From contig NZ_AWFG01000001.1 of NCBI RefSeq assembly GCF_000682695.1, forward strand, positions 434,001 to 498,000: a DNA stretch of 64,000 nucleotides, given 5' to 3'. Below the pieces are notes generated by a model. It was not told where the DNA came from. It was given only the letters and a program-made list of their open reading frames with translations, and did no database searches. Source of the DNA: Hyphomonas chukchiensis. Its GTDB lineage: Bacteria; Pseudomonadota; Alphaproteobacteria; Caulobacterales; Hyphomonadaceae. Below are positions 37,801-45,771 of this stretch, in pieces. Position numbers and translations under genes: made by a program. How positions within the stretch are numbered: position 1 is the first letter of the stretch; every line of letters starts with the position of its first letter.

Positions 37801-38261
37801 CCCTGAGGCGCCTCGACAGGCGCAAGGCCGCGTGCTGCCCGCGCCTGCTGAATCGCCGCCACAGCGGCCTCAAAGGCCAGCAGCGTGCTTGTATGGCGCG
37901 GGGGATAGTCGGCAACGGCCTGCAGGTGCCGCAATTCCCAGAACCGGCCTTCCGGCGGCGGGCCCTTGTCCTTCAGCATCGCTTTCAAAGCGTCGCGCGC
38001 AGCGACAACTTCATCGACATGCGCCCCGAGCACATATTCCGCCAGGATCGCCGTCGACGCCTGCCCCAACGCGCAGGCTTTCGGGTCCACCGCGATGGCA
38101 GCAACATGGTCCCCGCTCTCGTCGAGACGGATCTCCACATTCACTGTCGAGCCGCAAACGCGGGACACCTTCAGCACTGAGGCCTCGGCGCCCTCAAGCG
38201 TGCCGACATGCGGAATGTTCGCCGCAAGTTCCAGGATACGGTTGTGATACAGTTCGCTCAT
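37797..38261 (-). CDS. NifU/IscU-like Fe-S assembly scaffold protein
   Basis: This 154-aa protein starts MSELYHNRILELAANI, with conserved Cys in VSRVCGSTVN and KACALGQAS. The third cysteine of canonical IscU is missing; the equivalent stretch reads RHTSTLLAFEA. A Pro/Ala-rich end follows. I chose the ATG at 38261, the beginning of the conserved part. It is coupled to yidD, a pairing I recall in other alphaproteobacteria. Confidence 0.85.
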   Translation of the reverse strand: MSELYHNRILELAANIPHVGTLEGAEASVLKVSRVCGSTVNVEIRLDESGDHVAAIAVDPKACALGQASTAILAEYVLGAHVDEVVAARDALKAMLKDKGPPPEGRFWELRHLQAVADYPPRHTSTLLAFEAAVAAIQQARAARGLAPVEAPQG

Positions 38262-38318
38262 CACGCACACAGATGGCCTTGGGCGACTGTCATGACAAGC
38301 AGCGCTGCCAGAGGCAGG

Positions 38319-38358
38319 CAAAAAGAGGCCGCCCTCAACAGGTGTGAAGAGGACGACC
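38319..38358 (-). terminator. Terminator of the small lipoprotein gene
   Basis: On the minus strand GGTCGTCCTC pairs with GAGGGCGGCC using two G-U pairs, followed by TCTTTTT. Confidence 0.65.
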
Positions 38359-38462
38359 TTTAAAGAATTCGGTGCATTGAAACGGGGGTTCTAGGCCCGT
38401 GACCCATTCGTCCCACGTGCCGCCCTGTCCGGTCAATTTAACGATCCGTCAGGATACCGCTC

Positions 38463-38867
38463 TCATGCGACATCAACTGTGATTGATACGATTTCGGCCA
38501 CCATGGGCGCGCCATCCAGCTTCTGTTCCAGCGCCGCAAGTTCAGACTCGAGCGTCTCGGCAGGCACCTTGCGCTCAAGCACGCGCGTGCGTCCGTCATG
38601 ATCAATGAATTCCGCCCGTAGCATAAGGAATTCCGATTTCTGCGTCTGGGCCGCGTCGGTAAAGCCCACAGGCGCCCCCGCCACTTCGTAATTGTCATGC
38701 GCCAGGTTCAGTACGCCCTTGCCGGCATGATAGACGCCCTTCCCCGCCATTTTGCCGCCCGCCCAGGCGACCTTCACGGGAACCGTAACAGCCGTCTTGG
38801 CAACTTTTGTGGCCACGCATCCCGGCAGAAGGAGCACGGCCGCGCAGGCAACGAGAATCCGGAACAT
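38463..38867 (-). CDS. Hypothetical lipoprotein
   Basis: This 134-aa protein has a lipoprotein signal ending LLPGC (Cys17). A Lys/Val/Gly-rich segment (KVAKTAVTVPVKVAWAGGKM, then GKGVYHAGKGVL) follows and then a beta-rich domain. I do not recognise the family. Its Shine-Dalgarno (GGGAG) is inside a stem that ends in T6 directly before the ATG, so expression may be controlled by RNA folding. Confidence 0.7.
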   Translation of the reverse strand: MFRILVACAAVLLLPGCVATKVAKTAVTVPVKVAWAGGKMAGKGVYHAGKGVLNLAHDNYEVAGAPVGFTDAAQTQKSEFLMLRAEFIDHDGRTRVLERKVPAETLESELAALEQKLDGAPMVAEIVSITVDVA

Positions 38868-38948
38868 AAAAAAGGGTCTCCCGAGTGACCGGAAGACCCT
38901 AGTTGAGAGGTAACCGACGGACCAGTGCCCCTTTGCACGGGTCGTCGG
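38868..38948 (-). promoter_or_regulatory. Terminator-like hairpin over the lipoprotein RBS, with upstream stem
   Basis: On the minus strand AGGGTCT and AGACCCT form a perfect 7-bp stem (38894-38900 with 38873-38879) followed by T6 and then the ATG. The Shine-Dalgarno GGGAG lies in the 3' arm. Upstream, 38914-38948 can form a second, imperfect stem (CCGAC/GTCGG and GTGC/GCAC). It could be the cysS terminator, a regulatory leader, or both. Confidence 0.55.
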
Positions 38949-39034
38949 AAAACTGGTGATGGCGCAACATACACCGCCTACCCCAACGCGGCGTTCAGTT
39001 CGCCGCGCGAATTTCGATGAAATTTATGCGCGCC

Positions 39035-40420
39035 TTAAACGCGCCGCCAGGTCGATCCGCCAGCGCCATCCATGATTTCCACGCCCTCAGCCGCCAGCTC
39101 ATTCCGGATCCGGTCTGCCTCAGCCCAGTCCTTCGCGGCGCGCGCATCGATCCGGGCCTGAACCAGCGCGTCGATACGGGCATTGCCGTCGCTGTCGCCG
39201 CCCTGCTCCCAATCCTTCGGCGTATGGGTCAACAGGCCCAGCAGCGCCCCGGCGGCCAGCAGGTTCGCCCGTGCATCCGCCATGGCGTCCCGGTCCTTGT
39301 GGTCGGCGGCCATATTGGCTTCGCTTGCAAGGCGCGACAGTTCCGCCAGCGCCTCGGGCGTATTGAGGTCATCGGACAGAGCCTTCAGGACGCCCTTGTC
39401 GCGCGCAGCACCACCTTCCTCGTCCCATACACGGCGCAGGGCGCCATACACCCGGTCAAGCGTCGTCTTGGCCTGCCTCAGCAGGTCCTCGTTCCAGTCA
39501 AGCGCAGCGCGGTAATGCCCGCTCAGCATGGCAAAGCGCAGCACTTCACCTGGCCATGTCTTCAGCAGATCATGGATCAGTACGACATTGCCCAGCGACT
39601 TGGACATTTTCTCGCCGCCCATGTCGAGGAAGCCATTATGCATCCAGTAATTGGCCATCACCTGCCCGTGGGCGCATTCCGACTGGGCGATCTCGTTCTC
39701 ATGGTGCGGGAACTGGAGATCGATGCCACCGCCATGAATGTCGATTGTCTTGCCGAGATGCTTGGCCGCCATGGCCGAGCATTCGATATGCCAGCCCGGC
39801 CGGCCACGACCCCATGGGCTCTCCCAGATCGCATCTTCCGGCTCGCCCGGCTTGGCAAACTTCCAGAGCGCGAAATCAGCAGGATCGCGCTTGTCGGTCT
39901 CGACCTCGACGCGGGCACCCGCTTCATTGTCTTCGGGCTTACGGCCCGACAGCTTGCCATAATCCGGCATCGAGCCAACCGCGAACCAGACGCCCTGTGC
40001 GCCGACATAGGCATATTTCGTCCGCACCAGCTTTTCGATCATCTCGATCATTTCCGGCACATGGCCCGTCGCCCAGGGCTCAATCGTGGGAGCCATCACG
40101 TTCAGTGCGGCGACGTCTTCATTATAGATTTTCGCAAACTTGTGCGTGATCGTCTCGATCGGCTCGCCGGTTTCCAGCGCTGCCGCAATGATCTTGTCCT
40201 CGATATCCGTAATATTGCGCGCATAGACGATGGACTTGGCGCCATACTGGCTGGCCAGTACGCGGCGCAACACGTCGAACACGATAGGCGGGCGCGCATT
40301 GCCGATATGCGCATAATTATACACCGTCGGCCCGCACACGTAGAGCGTCACACGGGCCGGATCCTGCGGTTCAAACACGCGCTTTGCGCGGGCAGCGGTA
40401 TCGTAAATGCGAAGAGTCAT
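39035..40420 (-). CDS. cysS: Cysteinyl-tRNA synthetase
   Basis: This 461-aa class I synthetase has CGPTVYNYAHIGNAR (HIGH-type motif) and GGEKMSKSLGN (KMSKS). The zinc ligands include Cys28 and the Cys of WHIECSAMA. It charges tRNA-Cys. It is followed by the structured region before the lipoprotein gene. Its upstream gap to folE is 361 bp and is described separately. Confidence 0.97.
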   Translation of the reverse strand: MTLRIYDTAARAKRVFEPQDPARVTLYVCGPTVYNYAHIGNARPPIVFDVLRRVLASQYGAKSIVYARNITDIEDKIIAAALETGEPIETITHKFAKIYNEDVAALNVMAPTIEPWATGHVPEMIEMIEKLVRTKYAYVGAQGVWFAVGSMPDYGKLSGRKPEDNEAGARVEVETDKRDPADFALWKFAKPGEPEDAIWESPWGRGRPGWHIECSAMAAKHLGKTIDIHGGGIDLQFPHHENEIAQSECAHGQVMANYWMHNGFLDMGGEKMSKSLGNVVLIHDLLKTWPGEVLRFAMLSGHYRAALDWNEDLLRQAKTTLDRVYGALRRVWDEEGGAARDKGVLKALSDDLNTPEALAELSRLASEANMAADHKDRDAMADARANLLAAGALLGLLTHTPKDWEQGGDSDGNARIDALVQARIDARAAKDWAEADRIRNELAAEGVEIMDGAGGSTWRRV

Positions 40421-40781
40421 GGAATTTCGGGCTCGAACGGAAAAAAGGGTAAAATCATCGCCCTGCAGCAGGGCCGGATGCCCTAATGGGCACTAGTTGC
40501 CTTAACAGCAACAGCCTTTTGGCAATGCGAGCAGGGTCCGAAACAGCGTCATGAGGGGCCAGATACCACCGGCTACCGCTGCGGGCAATGCGATTCCGGT
40601 CAAGCATTTACTCTGCGTCACCGCAGAATTTTCTGGAAACGCCTGAATTGCCAGCCTATCTAATCACGCATCGCCCTGAGGGTATCAACTCGGGCGGGCG
40701 TTAAGTCCGGGCAGGGGGCCATCCGGTTTCCCAGACCAAGCCTCGGCTCGACCTCCGTCCCTCAGTCGAAGGACACTTAAC
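40421..40781. other. cysS-folE intergenic region (361 bp)
   Basis: No ORF with coding character is visible. The folE side may form a leader: CTGAGGG (40676-40682) can pair with CCCTCAG (40759-40765), enclosing about 75 nt, just before AAGGA and the folE ATG. The cysS side shows nothing I can name. Confidence 0.35.
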
Positions 40782-41402
40782 ATGGCCATGGACGCCATCA
40801 CGCCCAAGAATGAAAAGTCGCGGGGGGAACCCCTCGTTCGCCCGACCGTGCAGGAAGCTGAAGAAGCCGTTCGCACGCTCATTGCCTGGGCCGGAGACGA
40901 CCCCCGCCGTGAAGGCCTGCTCGATACGCCCAAGCGTGTCGTGAATGCCTACAAGGAATGGTTCTCGGGCTATGACGAAGACCCGGTCAAATACCTTTCC
41001 CGCACGTTCGAGGATGTTCAGGGCTATGACGACATCGTCATCCTGCGCAATATCGACGTGGAGAGCCATTGCGAGCACCACATGGCGCCCTTCATCGGCA
41101 AGGCCTATGTGGCCTACAAGCCATCGGACGCCGTCGTTGGCATCTCCAAGCTCGCCCGCGTCGTTGAAATCTTCGCCAAGCGTCTGCAGACGCAGGAAAC
41201 GATGACCGCGCAGATCTGCGACGCCATCACGGAAAGCCTCGCGCCCATGGGGACAGCTGTCCTGATCGAGGCCGTGCATGAGTGCATGTCCACACGCGGC
41301 GTGCACCACAAGGATGTCACCACGATCACGACCCAGTTCACGGGCGTTTTCAAATCGGATGCAGACCTTCGCAACCGCTTCCTGCGCGCCGCCAATCAGT
41401 AG
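40782..41402 (+). CDS. folE: GTP cyclohydrolase I
   Basis: This 206-aa enzyme converts GTP to dihydroneopterin triphosphate, the first step of folate synthesis. It contains [15 protein letters not shown] (zinc and catalytic residues) and [20 protein letters not shown]. The zinc ligand Cys in VHECMSTRG is present. AAGGA lies upstream of the ATG. It is monocistronic, and a hairpin terminator lies inside the 3' end of the opposite gene. Confidence 0.97.
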   Translation: MAMDAITPKNEKSRGEPLVRPTVQEAEEAVRTLIAWAGDDPRREGLLDTPKRVVNAYKEWFSGYDEDPVKYLSRTFEDVQGYDDIVILRNIDVESHCEHHMAPFIGKAYVAYKPSDAVVGISKLARVVEIFAKRLQTQETMTAQICDAITESLAPMGTAVLIEAVHECMSTRGVHHKDVTTITTQFTGVFKSDADLRNRFLRAANQ

Positions 41403-41414
41403 GCTTCGCCGGAA

Positions 41415-42143
41415 TCAGACGTGATATTCAAGGAGGCGCTCGTATATCGGGAGCGCCTCCTTTTCAATTCGGGCCGCCTCGCCTGTCAGGGTGGGCAACG
41501 GCCCCGCTTCTGCACCGAAGCCTTCGGAACGCCAGACCGCATCATACCAGTGGGGCGCCCACGCTCCGTCCTCTGACTTTGGGCCCGGCGTCCATGAAAG
41601 CATGTTGGCGTCCCAGGAAATGCCGACCGCCGTGCACAGGTGTTCCAGGACGGTCGCAGGGTCGGCAAGGATACGATCTGAATCCACGACCGGCGGCGCC
41701 TTGCTTTTGAGTGCCTTCATCGCGTCGAACAGCCGCGCCTGTTGCGGAAAGCCGATCGCTTCGAGGCTGACCTCATCCATTTTGCGGACATACGAAGAAA
41801 TGACGCGCGCTGGATGGCGGATGAGGAATGCGTGCTCGCAGTGCGCGGCCCACTCCAGAGGAAAATCCTCGGGCATGTGATGCGTCATCTGCTTCTGGTA
41901 TTGCACCGTCTTGCCGGCAGGCAGCGGCGCCAGTAGCGCTTCAGCCACCTCGGCCGGATCTGCAGGCTGGCTGGCGAGGATTTCGGCTTGCATCGGGTGC
42001 GTTTCACCCGCCGCGACGAGCCAGGCCGCATAGAAGGGTTCGTCCACCGCCACGCAGTCCGCGCGCGCGCCGAAGCTGCGCATCATCGTGGTGGACATGT
42101 TGCGCGGGCCTGACCACATGGCAATCCTGTGGGCCGAACTCAT
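41415..42143 (-). CDS. Sulfotransferase-like P-loop protein
   Basis: This 242-aa protein starts AHRIAMWSGPRNMSTTMMRSF, a nucleotide-binding loop like the PAPS 5'-phosphosulfate site. LIRHPARVISSYVRKM resembles the 3'-phosphate-binding motif. The reaction is unknown. Its ATG overlaps the stop of the aminotransferase gene by 4 bp. In plants, to my recollection, a similar domain is fused to a class IV aminotransferase domain, which would support a joint role. Confidence 0.72.
   Translation of the reverse strand: MSSAHRIAMWSGPRNMSTTMMRSFGARADCVAVDEPFYAAWLVAAGETHPMQAEILASQPADPAEVAEALLAPLPAGKTVQYQKQMTHHMPEDFPLEWAAHCEHAFLIRHPARVISSYVRKMDEVSLEAIGFPQQARLFDAMKALKSKAPPVVDSDRILADPATVLEHLCTAVGISWDANMLSWTPGPKSEDGAWAPHWYDAVWRSEGFGAEAGPLPTLTGEAARIEKEALPIYERLLEYHV
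41430..41464 (+). terminator. folE terminator inside the opposite gene
   Basis: AAGGAGGCGCTC (41430-41441) and GAGCGCCTCCTT (41451-41462) form a perfect 12-bp stem with a 9-nt loop, ending in four T. It lies within the last codons of the sulfotransferase-like gene. Confidence 0.7.
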
Positions 42144-43078
42144 GAAATCGGCGTCAGACTGTTGGTGGCGAGCTGCTTGTAGAGCGTGCTGATACGCTGG
42201 CTGACCGGGCCGCCGACATGGTCGATTGAACGCCCATCCACTTCCCGCACCGGCGTCAGACCGGCAAACGTGCCCGTAATGAATGCCTCGTCGGCAGAGT
42301 AGACATCAAACAGCGAGAACCGCTTTTCGAACACCGGTATGCCCGCCTCGCGGCAGACACGCATGATATTGCCGCGCGTGATGCCGCCGAGGCAATATTC
42401 CGGTGGACTGGTCCAGACTTCGCCGTCACGTACGATGAAGAAGTGCGTTGAATTGCACGTCGCGACAAACCCTTGCGGGTCCAGCATCAGCGCCTCGTCG
42501 GCGCCCGCTTTGTCGGCCTGGATGCAGGCCATGATACAGTTGAGCTTCGAGTGGGAATTCAGCTTCTGGTCCTGCTCGGCCGGACCGGTGCGACGCACAT
42601 GGACCGTGAACAGTGTCACACCCTTGGCCACGATCTCCGGCACAGGTGTCTTGTATTCCGGGATGATAACGATTGTCGCCTTGCCGATCGTGAAGCGTGG
42701 CCCCTGATAGGGCGTCTTTTTGATCCCGCGTGTCACCATCAGCCGGATATGGACGCCATCCGTCATACCGTTGGCCTTGAGGCAGTCCATAAGGCGCGCC
42801 GTCAGTTCGTCTTTTGTCAGGCCGATATCCATGTCGATCGTTTTGGCACCGGCATAGAGCCGCTTGAAATGCTCCGGCAGGAAGGCAACGCCGCCATTGG
42901 ACACGCGCATCCCTTCCCACACGCCATCACCCAGAATGTAACCGCTATCAAAGACGGACACGACCGCTTCGTTGCGCCGCTTCATCTCGCCATTCACCGA
43001 GATAAGGACATCTGCATTACGCGGATCAGCGACATAGTCATGCACGCCGTGTGCATCGTCCTCCATATCGTCAATCAT
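42140..43078 (-). CDS. Class IV PLP-dependent aminotransferase
   Basis: This 312-aa fold-type IV enzyme is related to branched-chain and D-amino acid aminotransferases. The N-terminal VFDSGYILGDGVWEGMRV matches the family. The PLP lysine is in LNSHSKLNCIMA, and DEALMLDPQGFVATCNSTHF carries the conserved Glu region. The substrate cannot be told. It overlaps its neighbours on both sides by 4 bp, forming a hydrolase-aminotransferase-sulfotransferase operon. Confidence 0.85.
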   Translation of the reverse strand: MIDDMEDDAHGVHDYVADPRNADVLISVNGEMKRRNEAVVSVFDSGYILGDGVWEGMRVSNGGVAFLPEHFKRLYAGAKTIDMDIGLTKDELTARLMDCLKANGMTDGVHIRLMVTRGIKKTPYQGPRFTIGKATIVIIPEYKTPVPEIVAKGVTLFTVHVRRTGPAEQDQKLNSHSKLNCIMACIQADKAGADEALMLDPQGFVATCNSTHFFIVRDGEVWTSPPEYCLGGITRGNIMRVCREAGIPVFEKRFSLFDVYSADEAFITGTFAGLTPVREVDGRSIDHVGGPVSQRISTLYKQLATNSLTPIS

Positions 43079-43848
43079 GCCCGCGCTCCAAAAGGCTCAT
43101 CCAGCCACTCCACGATGTCGGCCACCACGGAATCAGTGCCGGGCTCATCGACAATCCAGTGTGCATTGTCCGGATACTCGAAAAAATCGCCCGGCACGGG
43201 CGAGCGTGCATATTTCTCGCCCACCTTGCGCACGGCGCTTGCCAGCGTCGCCCGGTCATTCGAGGCCGCGATCGTCAGTGTCGGGACCGTCACCAGCCCC
43301 TCGTCCACCTCGACCCCGTCCGTGATGTCGCCATAGACCTGCCCGGAATCGTAGCGCGCCTGCGCGTAGATCGCGTCATGACGGCGCCGGGGCACACAAT
43401 TCAACACCCCAAAGCGAAAGCCCGACCGCCATACCTTATAGGCCTTCTTGCGGTTGCGCGTCAGGATCACATTGAGAAACGTATAGACGACGGAGAGGCC
43501 AATCTCCGCGCATTCCTTGGGCTGCGCCGGCGTCAGGAACACGGCCTGCGACACGGCGCCCTTCTCGGCAAGGCATTGTGCAATCAGGCCCCCCATCGAA
43601 TGTCCGATAACGGCAGGCTTGTGCCCCGTCTCGCGTTCAATCTTCCGCGCGGCCTCAAGCATGGCCGTGACATAGTCATCAAAGCCGAGGTCCGGCAGGC
43701 TTGCCGGCGGGTTTTCCAGTGTGCGCTGATCCGGAAACAGTGTCGGCGCCTCGCAGCTCCAGCCCGCCGCCTCGAATCCGGGACGCATATGGTCCCAGGC
43801 GTCCCCGCCGCAACCAATTCCGTGGATCATCAATAGGGATTTCGGCAT
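43075..43848 (-). CDS. Alpha/beta hydrolase
   Basis: This 257-aa protein starts SLLMIHGIGCGGDAWD (oxyanion region) and has the nucleophile elbow GHSMGG. The acid Asp is probably in IAASNDRAT and the His in YPDNAHWIVDEP, so the triad looks complete. The substrate is unknown. It is the first gene of the three-gene overlapping set, 12 bp after rppH. Confidence 0.85.
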   Translation of the reverse strand: MPKSLLMIHGIGCGGDAWDHMRPGFEAAGWSCEAPTLFPDQRTLENPPASLPDLGFDDYVTAMLEAARKIERETGHKPAVIGHSMGGLIAQCLAEKGAVSQAVFLTPAQPKECAEIGLSVVYTFLNVILTRNRKKAYKVWRSGFRFGVLNCVPRRRHDAIYAQARYDSGQVYGDITDGVEVDEGLVTVPTLTIAASNDRATLASAVRKVGEKYARSPVPGDFFEYPDNAHWIVDEPGTDSVVADIVEWLDEPFGARA

Positions 43849-43859
43849 GTATCGCTCCC

Positions 43860-44375
43860 TCAGCCCTGGGCGATTTTGCCACCATGTACAGGCTCGGCCC
43901 AGGTTTTGAACCGCTCGGCTACTTCCGAATAGACGAGACGCTTGAACGGCACAACCAGTCCCGGGGTTTCTTCCAGCGGCGCCCAGCGCCAGGCATCGAA
44001 CTCGGGCGTATGGCGGTCGAGCCGCACATCGCTGTCAGACCCCTTGAAGCGAAAGGCAAACCACTTCTGCCGCTGGCCGATATAGGGCCCCGGCAGGCGC
44101 TTCTTCAGGTCCGGCGGAAAATCGTAATAAAGCCAGTCTTCGGTCTCTTCGAGCACATCGACGAGCTTTTCCGGCACGCCGATCTCTTCTTCCAGCTCTC
44201 GCAGCGCACCGTCGCGCGGTGATTCGCCCTTGTCGACGCCGCCCTGCGGCATCTGCCACTGGAACGCCCCGCGCCCGTTTATCCTGCGGCCAATGAAGAC
44301 ATGCCCGGCCTTCGAGAAAAGGGCGAGCCCGACATTCGGGCGATAGCGGTCAGGATCAATAATAGATGTTTTCAC
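43860..44375 (-). CDS. rppH: RNA pyrophosphohydrolase
   Basis: This 171-aa Nudix protein removes pyrophosphate from mRNA 5' ends and so starts decay. The Nudix box is GGVDKGESPRDGALRELEEE followed by IGV. The start overlaps the deacetylase stop by 4 bp. Alphaproteobacterial RppH is often found after the ctpA/deacetylase genes. Confidence 0.92.
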   Translation of the reverse strand: MKTSIIDPDRYRPNVGLALFSKAGHVFIGRRINGRGAFQWQMPQGGVDKGESPRDGALRELEEEIGVPEKLVDVLEETEDWLYYDFPPDLKKRLPGPYIGQRQKWFAFRFKGSDSDVRLDRHTPEFDAWRWAPLEETPGLVVPFKRLVYSEVAERFKTWAEPVHGGKIAQG

Positions 44376-45682
44376 CCGGCAGGGTTTACAGGAGCCTGCG
44401 CCTTGCTGCCAGTGGCAACGCGCTCTGCGTCGACCAATTCTGCAGGCGTCGTGCCGACAAGCGCAGAGACAGGCGCCAGAATGATGCCCTTTGGTCCAAG
44501 CTCACTGGTCCAGATCTTCGCCATCTCGATCGTGATCGGGAAAGCGTAGCCGGCGCCCATGGCGGCGCCCTTCTCCTTGGCGATGGTCTCAAGTTCCATC
44601 AGTTCCAGATTGATATCGTCCGCCGTCAGCTTGGTATCGATGGGTGAAGCGGCCTTGGCGTAACGCACGTGCGTCTGGTCGGCCACCTTGTCGAGGCTCG
44701 CCTCTTCAAGGCTGCCATCCTCGACCAGCGCCACGCCGCGCTTGCTCAGCACGTCCAGCACCGGACGCACGGCCGTCGCATCCTCGGCAAATTTCGCACC
44801 CTGGTAATTGATCACGCCGAAATAGCCCGACGCCCGACCGAGCAGCGTGTTCAGACGCGGCACGTTCACATCCGCGCCCTTGCCGGACAGCAGAGTCTGC
44901 GGGTGCATTTTCATGCGCCCATAGTCATAGTTCTCCATCGGCAGCTCGATCAGCACTTCGTGCCCGGCGGCGCGGGCCCGGTCGATCCAGTACTGGAGAC
45001 GGTTCGCATCCGGCGCGAAGGAAAGCGTCACTTCCGGCGGCAATTCCTCGATCGCCGATTTCGTGTGCGTGGCATTGATGCCAAGACCACCGACAACCAA
45101 CGCCACGACCGGCTTCTGGCCCGGATTGGCAAAGGGCCGCGCATAGGCTTCGGCGGGCGTGCGCCCATCGGCAGCGATACGGGGCAGACGTACACCATTC
45201 ACCGTCTCGGTCATGCCTGAAATCGGCGCATCGTCGAGCGAGGCAATCTTGGTGACTTCGCCATAGGATTCGCCTGGCTTCACCAGCTTGCCATTGATAC
45301 GGACGCCAACGCCTTCACCATCGGCCATCACATCATCCGACGGGCCACCCGTTCCGGTCGCCTCGGCCCCTTCGGCATAGGCTATGCCAAGGCTCGGCTC
45401 ATCGCCGCTTTCGACTTCCGCATAGCCGTCAGTGTCGACCTGCGGCAGCATCGCCATCTCGGCTGCGTCGGTCTTGAGCCGGGTCTTGAGGTCCGGCTTC
45501 GCCTCGTCGACCACTTCGAACAGGGCCAGCTGCTGGCGCGGGCCGGCCGCGGACGGGTCACCTGAAAACTGGATACCGGCACCAAGCGCGCCAGCAAGTC
45601 CACCGAACACCAGCAGACTCATCCCCGCATGGACAAGTCCGGTACGCAGAGGAGACGGATCAGCGTCTCTCCGATAAGGCAT
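44372..45682 (-). CDS. Divergent polysaccharide deacetylase family protein
   Basis: This 436-aa protein has an N-terminal membrane anchor (VHAGMSLLVFGGLAGALGAGI), a linker of about 150 residues rich in Asp, Glu and Gly, and a C-terminal YibQ-type domain (VALVVGGLGIN, VTLSFAPDANRLQYW, EVLIELPMENYDYG). The metal ligands of true deacetylases are only partly recognisable. It lies between ctpA and rppH, a usual order. Confidence 0.88.
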   Translation of the reverse strand: MPYRRDADPSPLRTGLVHAGMSLLVFGGLAGALGAGIQFSGDPSAAGPRQQLALFEVVDEAKPDLKTRLKTDAAEMAMLPQVDTDGYAEVESGDEPSLGIAYAEGAEATGTGGPSDDVMADGEGVGVRINGKLVKPGESYGEVTKIASLDDAPISGMTETVNGVRLPRIAADGRTPAEAYARPFANPGQKPVVALVVGGLGINATHTKSAIEELPPEVTLSFAPDANRLQYWIDRARAAGHEVLIELPMENYDYGRMKMHPQTLLSGKGADVNVPRLNTLLGRASGYFGVINYQGAKFAEDATAVRPVLDVLSKRGVALVEDGSLEEASLDKVADQTHVRYAKAASPIDTKLTADDINLELMELETIAKEKGAAMGAGYAFPITIEMAKIWTSELGPKGIILAPVSALVGTTPAELVDAERVATGSKAQAPVNPAG

Positions 45683-45738
45683 GGGGCGACCTCATGTAAT
45701 CAACAAATTGAATCCTGAACGACCATAGATGCCGCAAT

Positions 45739-45771
45739 CTGGTTAACGAGTTACAAATATTCGTTAACCAG
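45739..45771. promoter_or_regulatory. 11-bp perfect inverted repeat at the ctpA 3' end
   Basis: CTGGTTAACGA (45739-45749) and TCGTTAACCAG (45761-45771) are perfect arms with an 11-bp AT-rich spacer. The right arm covers the ctpA stop codon. No T-run follows, so it could be an operator or an mRNA-stabilising hairpin. Confidence 0.5.

Noticed and set aside
38949-38990. Fluoride riboswitch on the plus strand (GGTGATGGCG resembles its start)
   Set aside because: Only the first bases match, the rest of the fold is missing, and no plus-strand gene follows.
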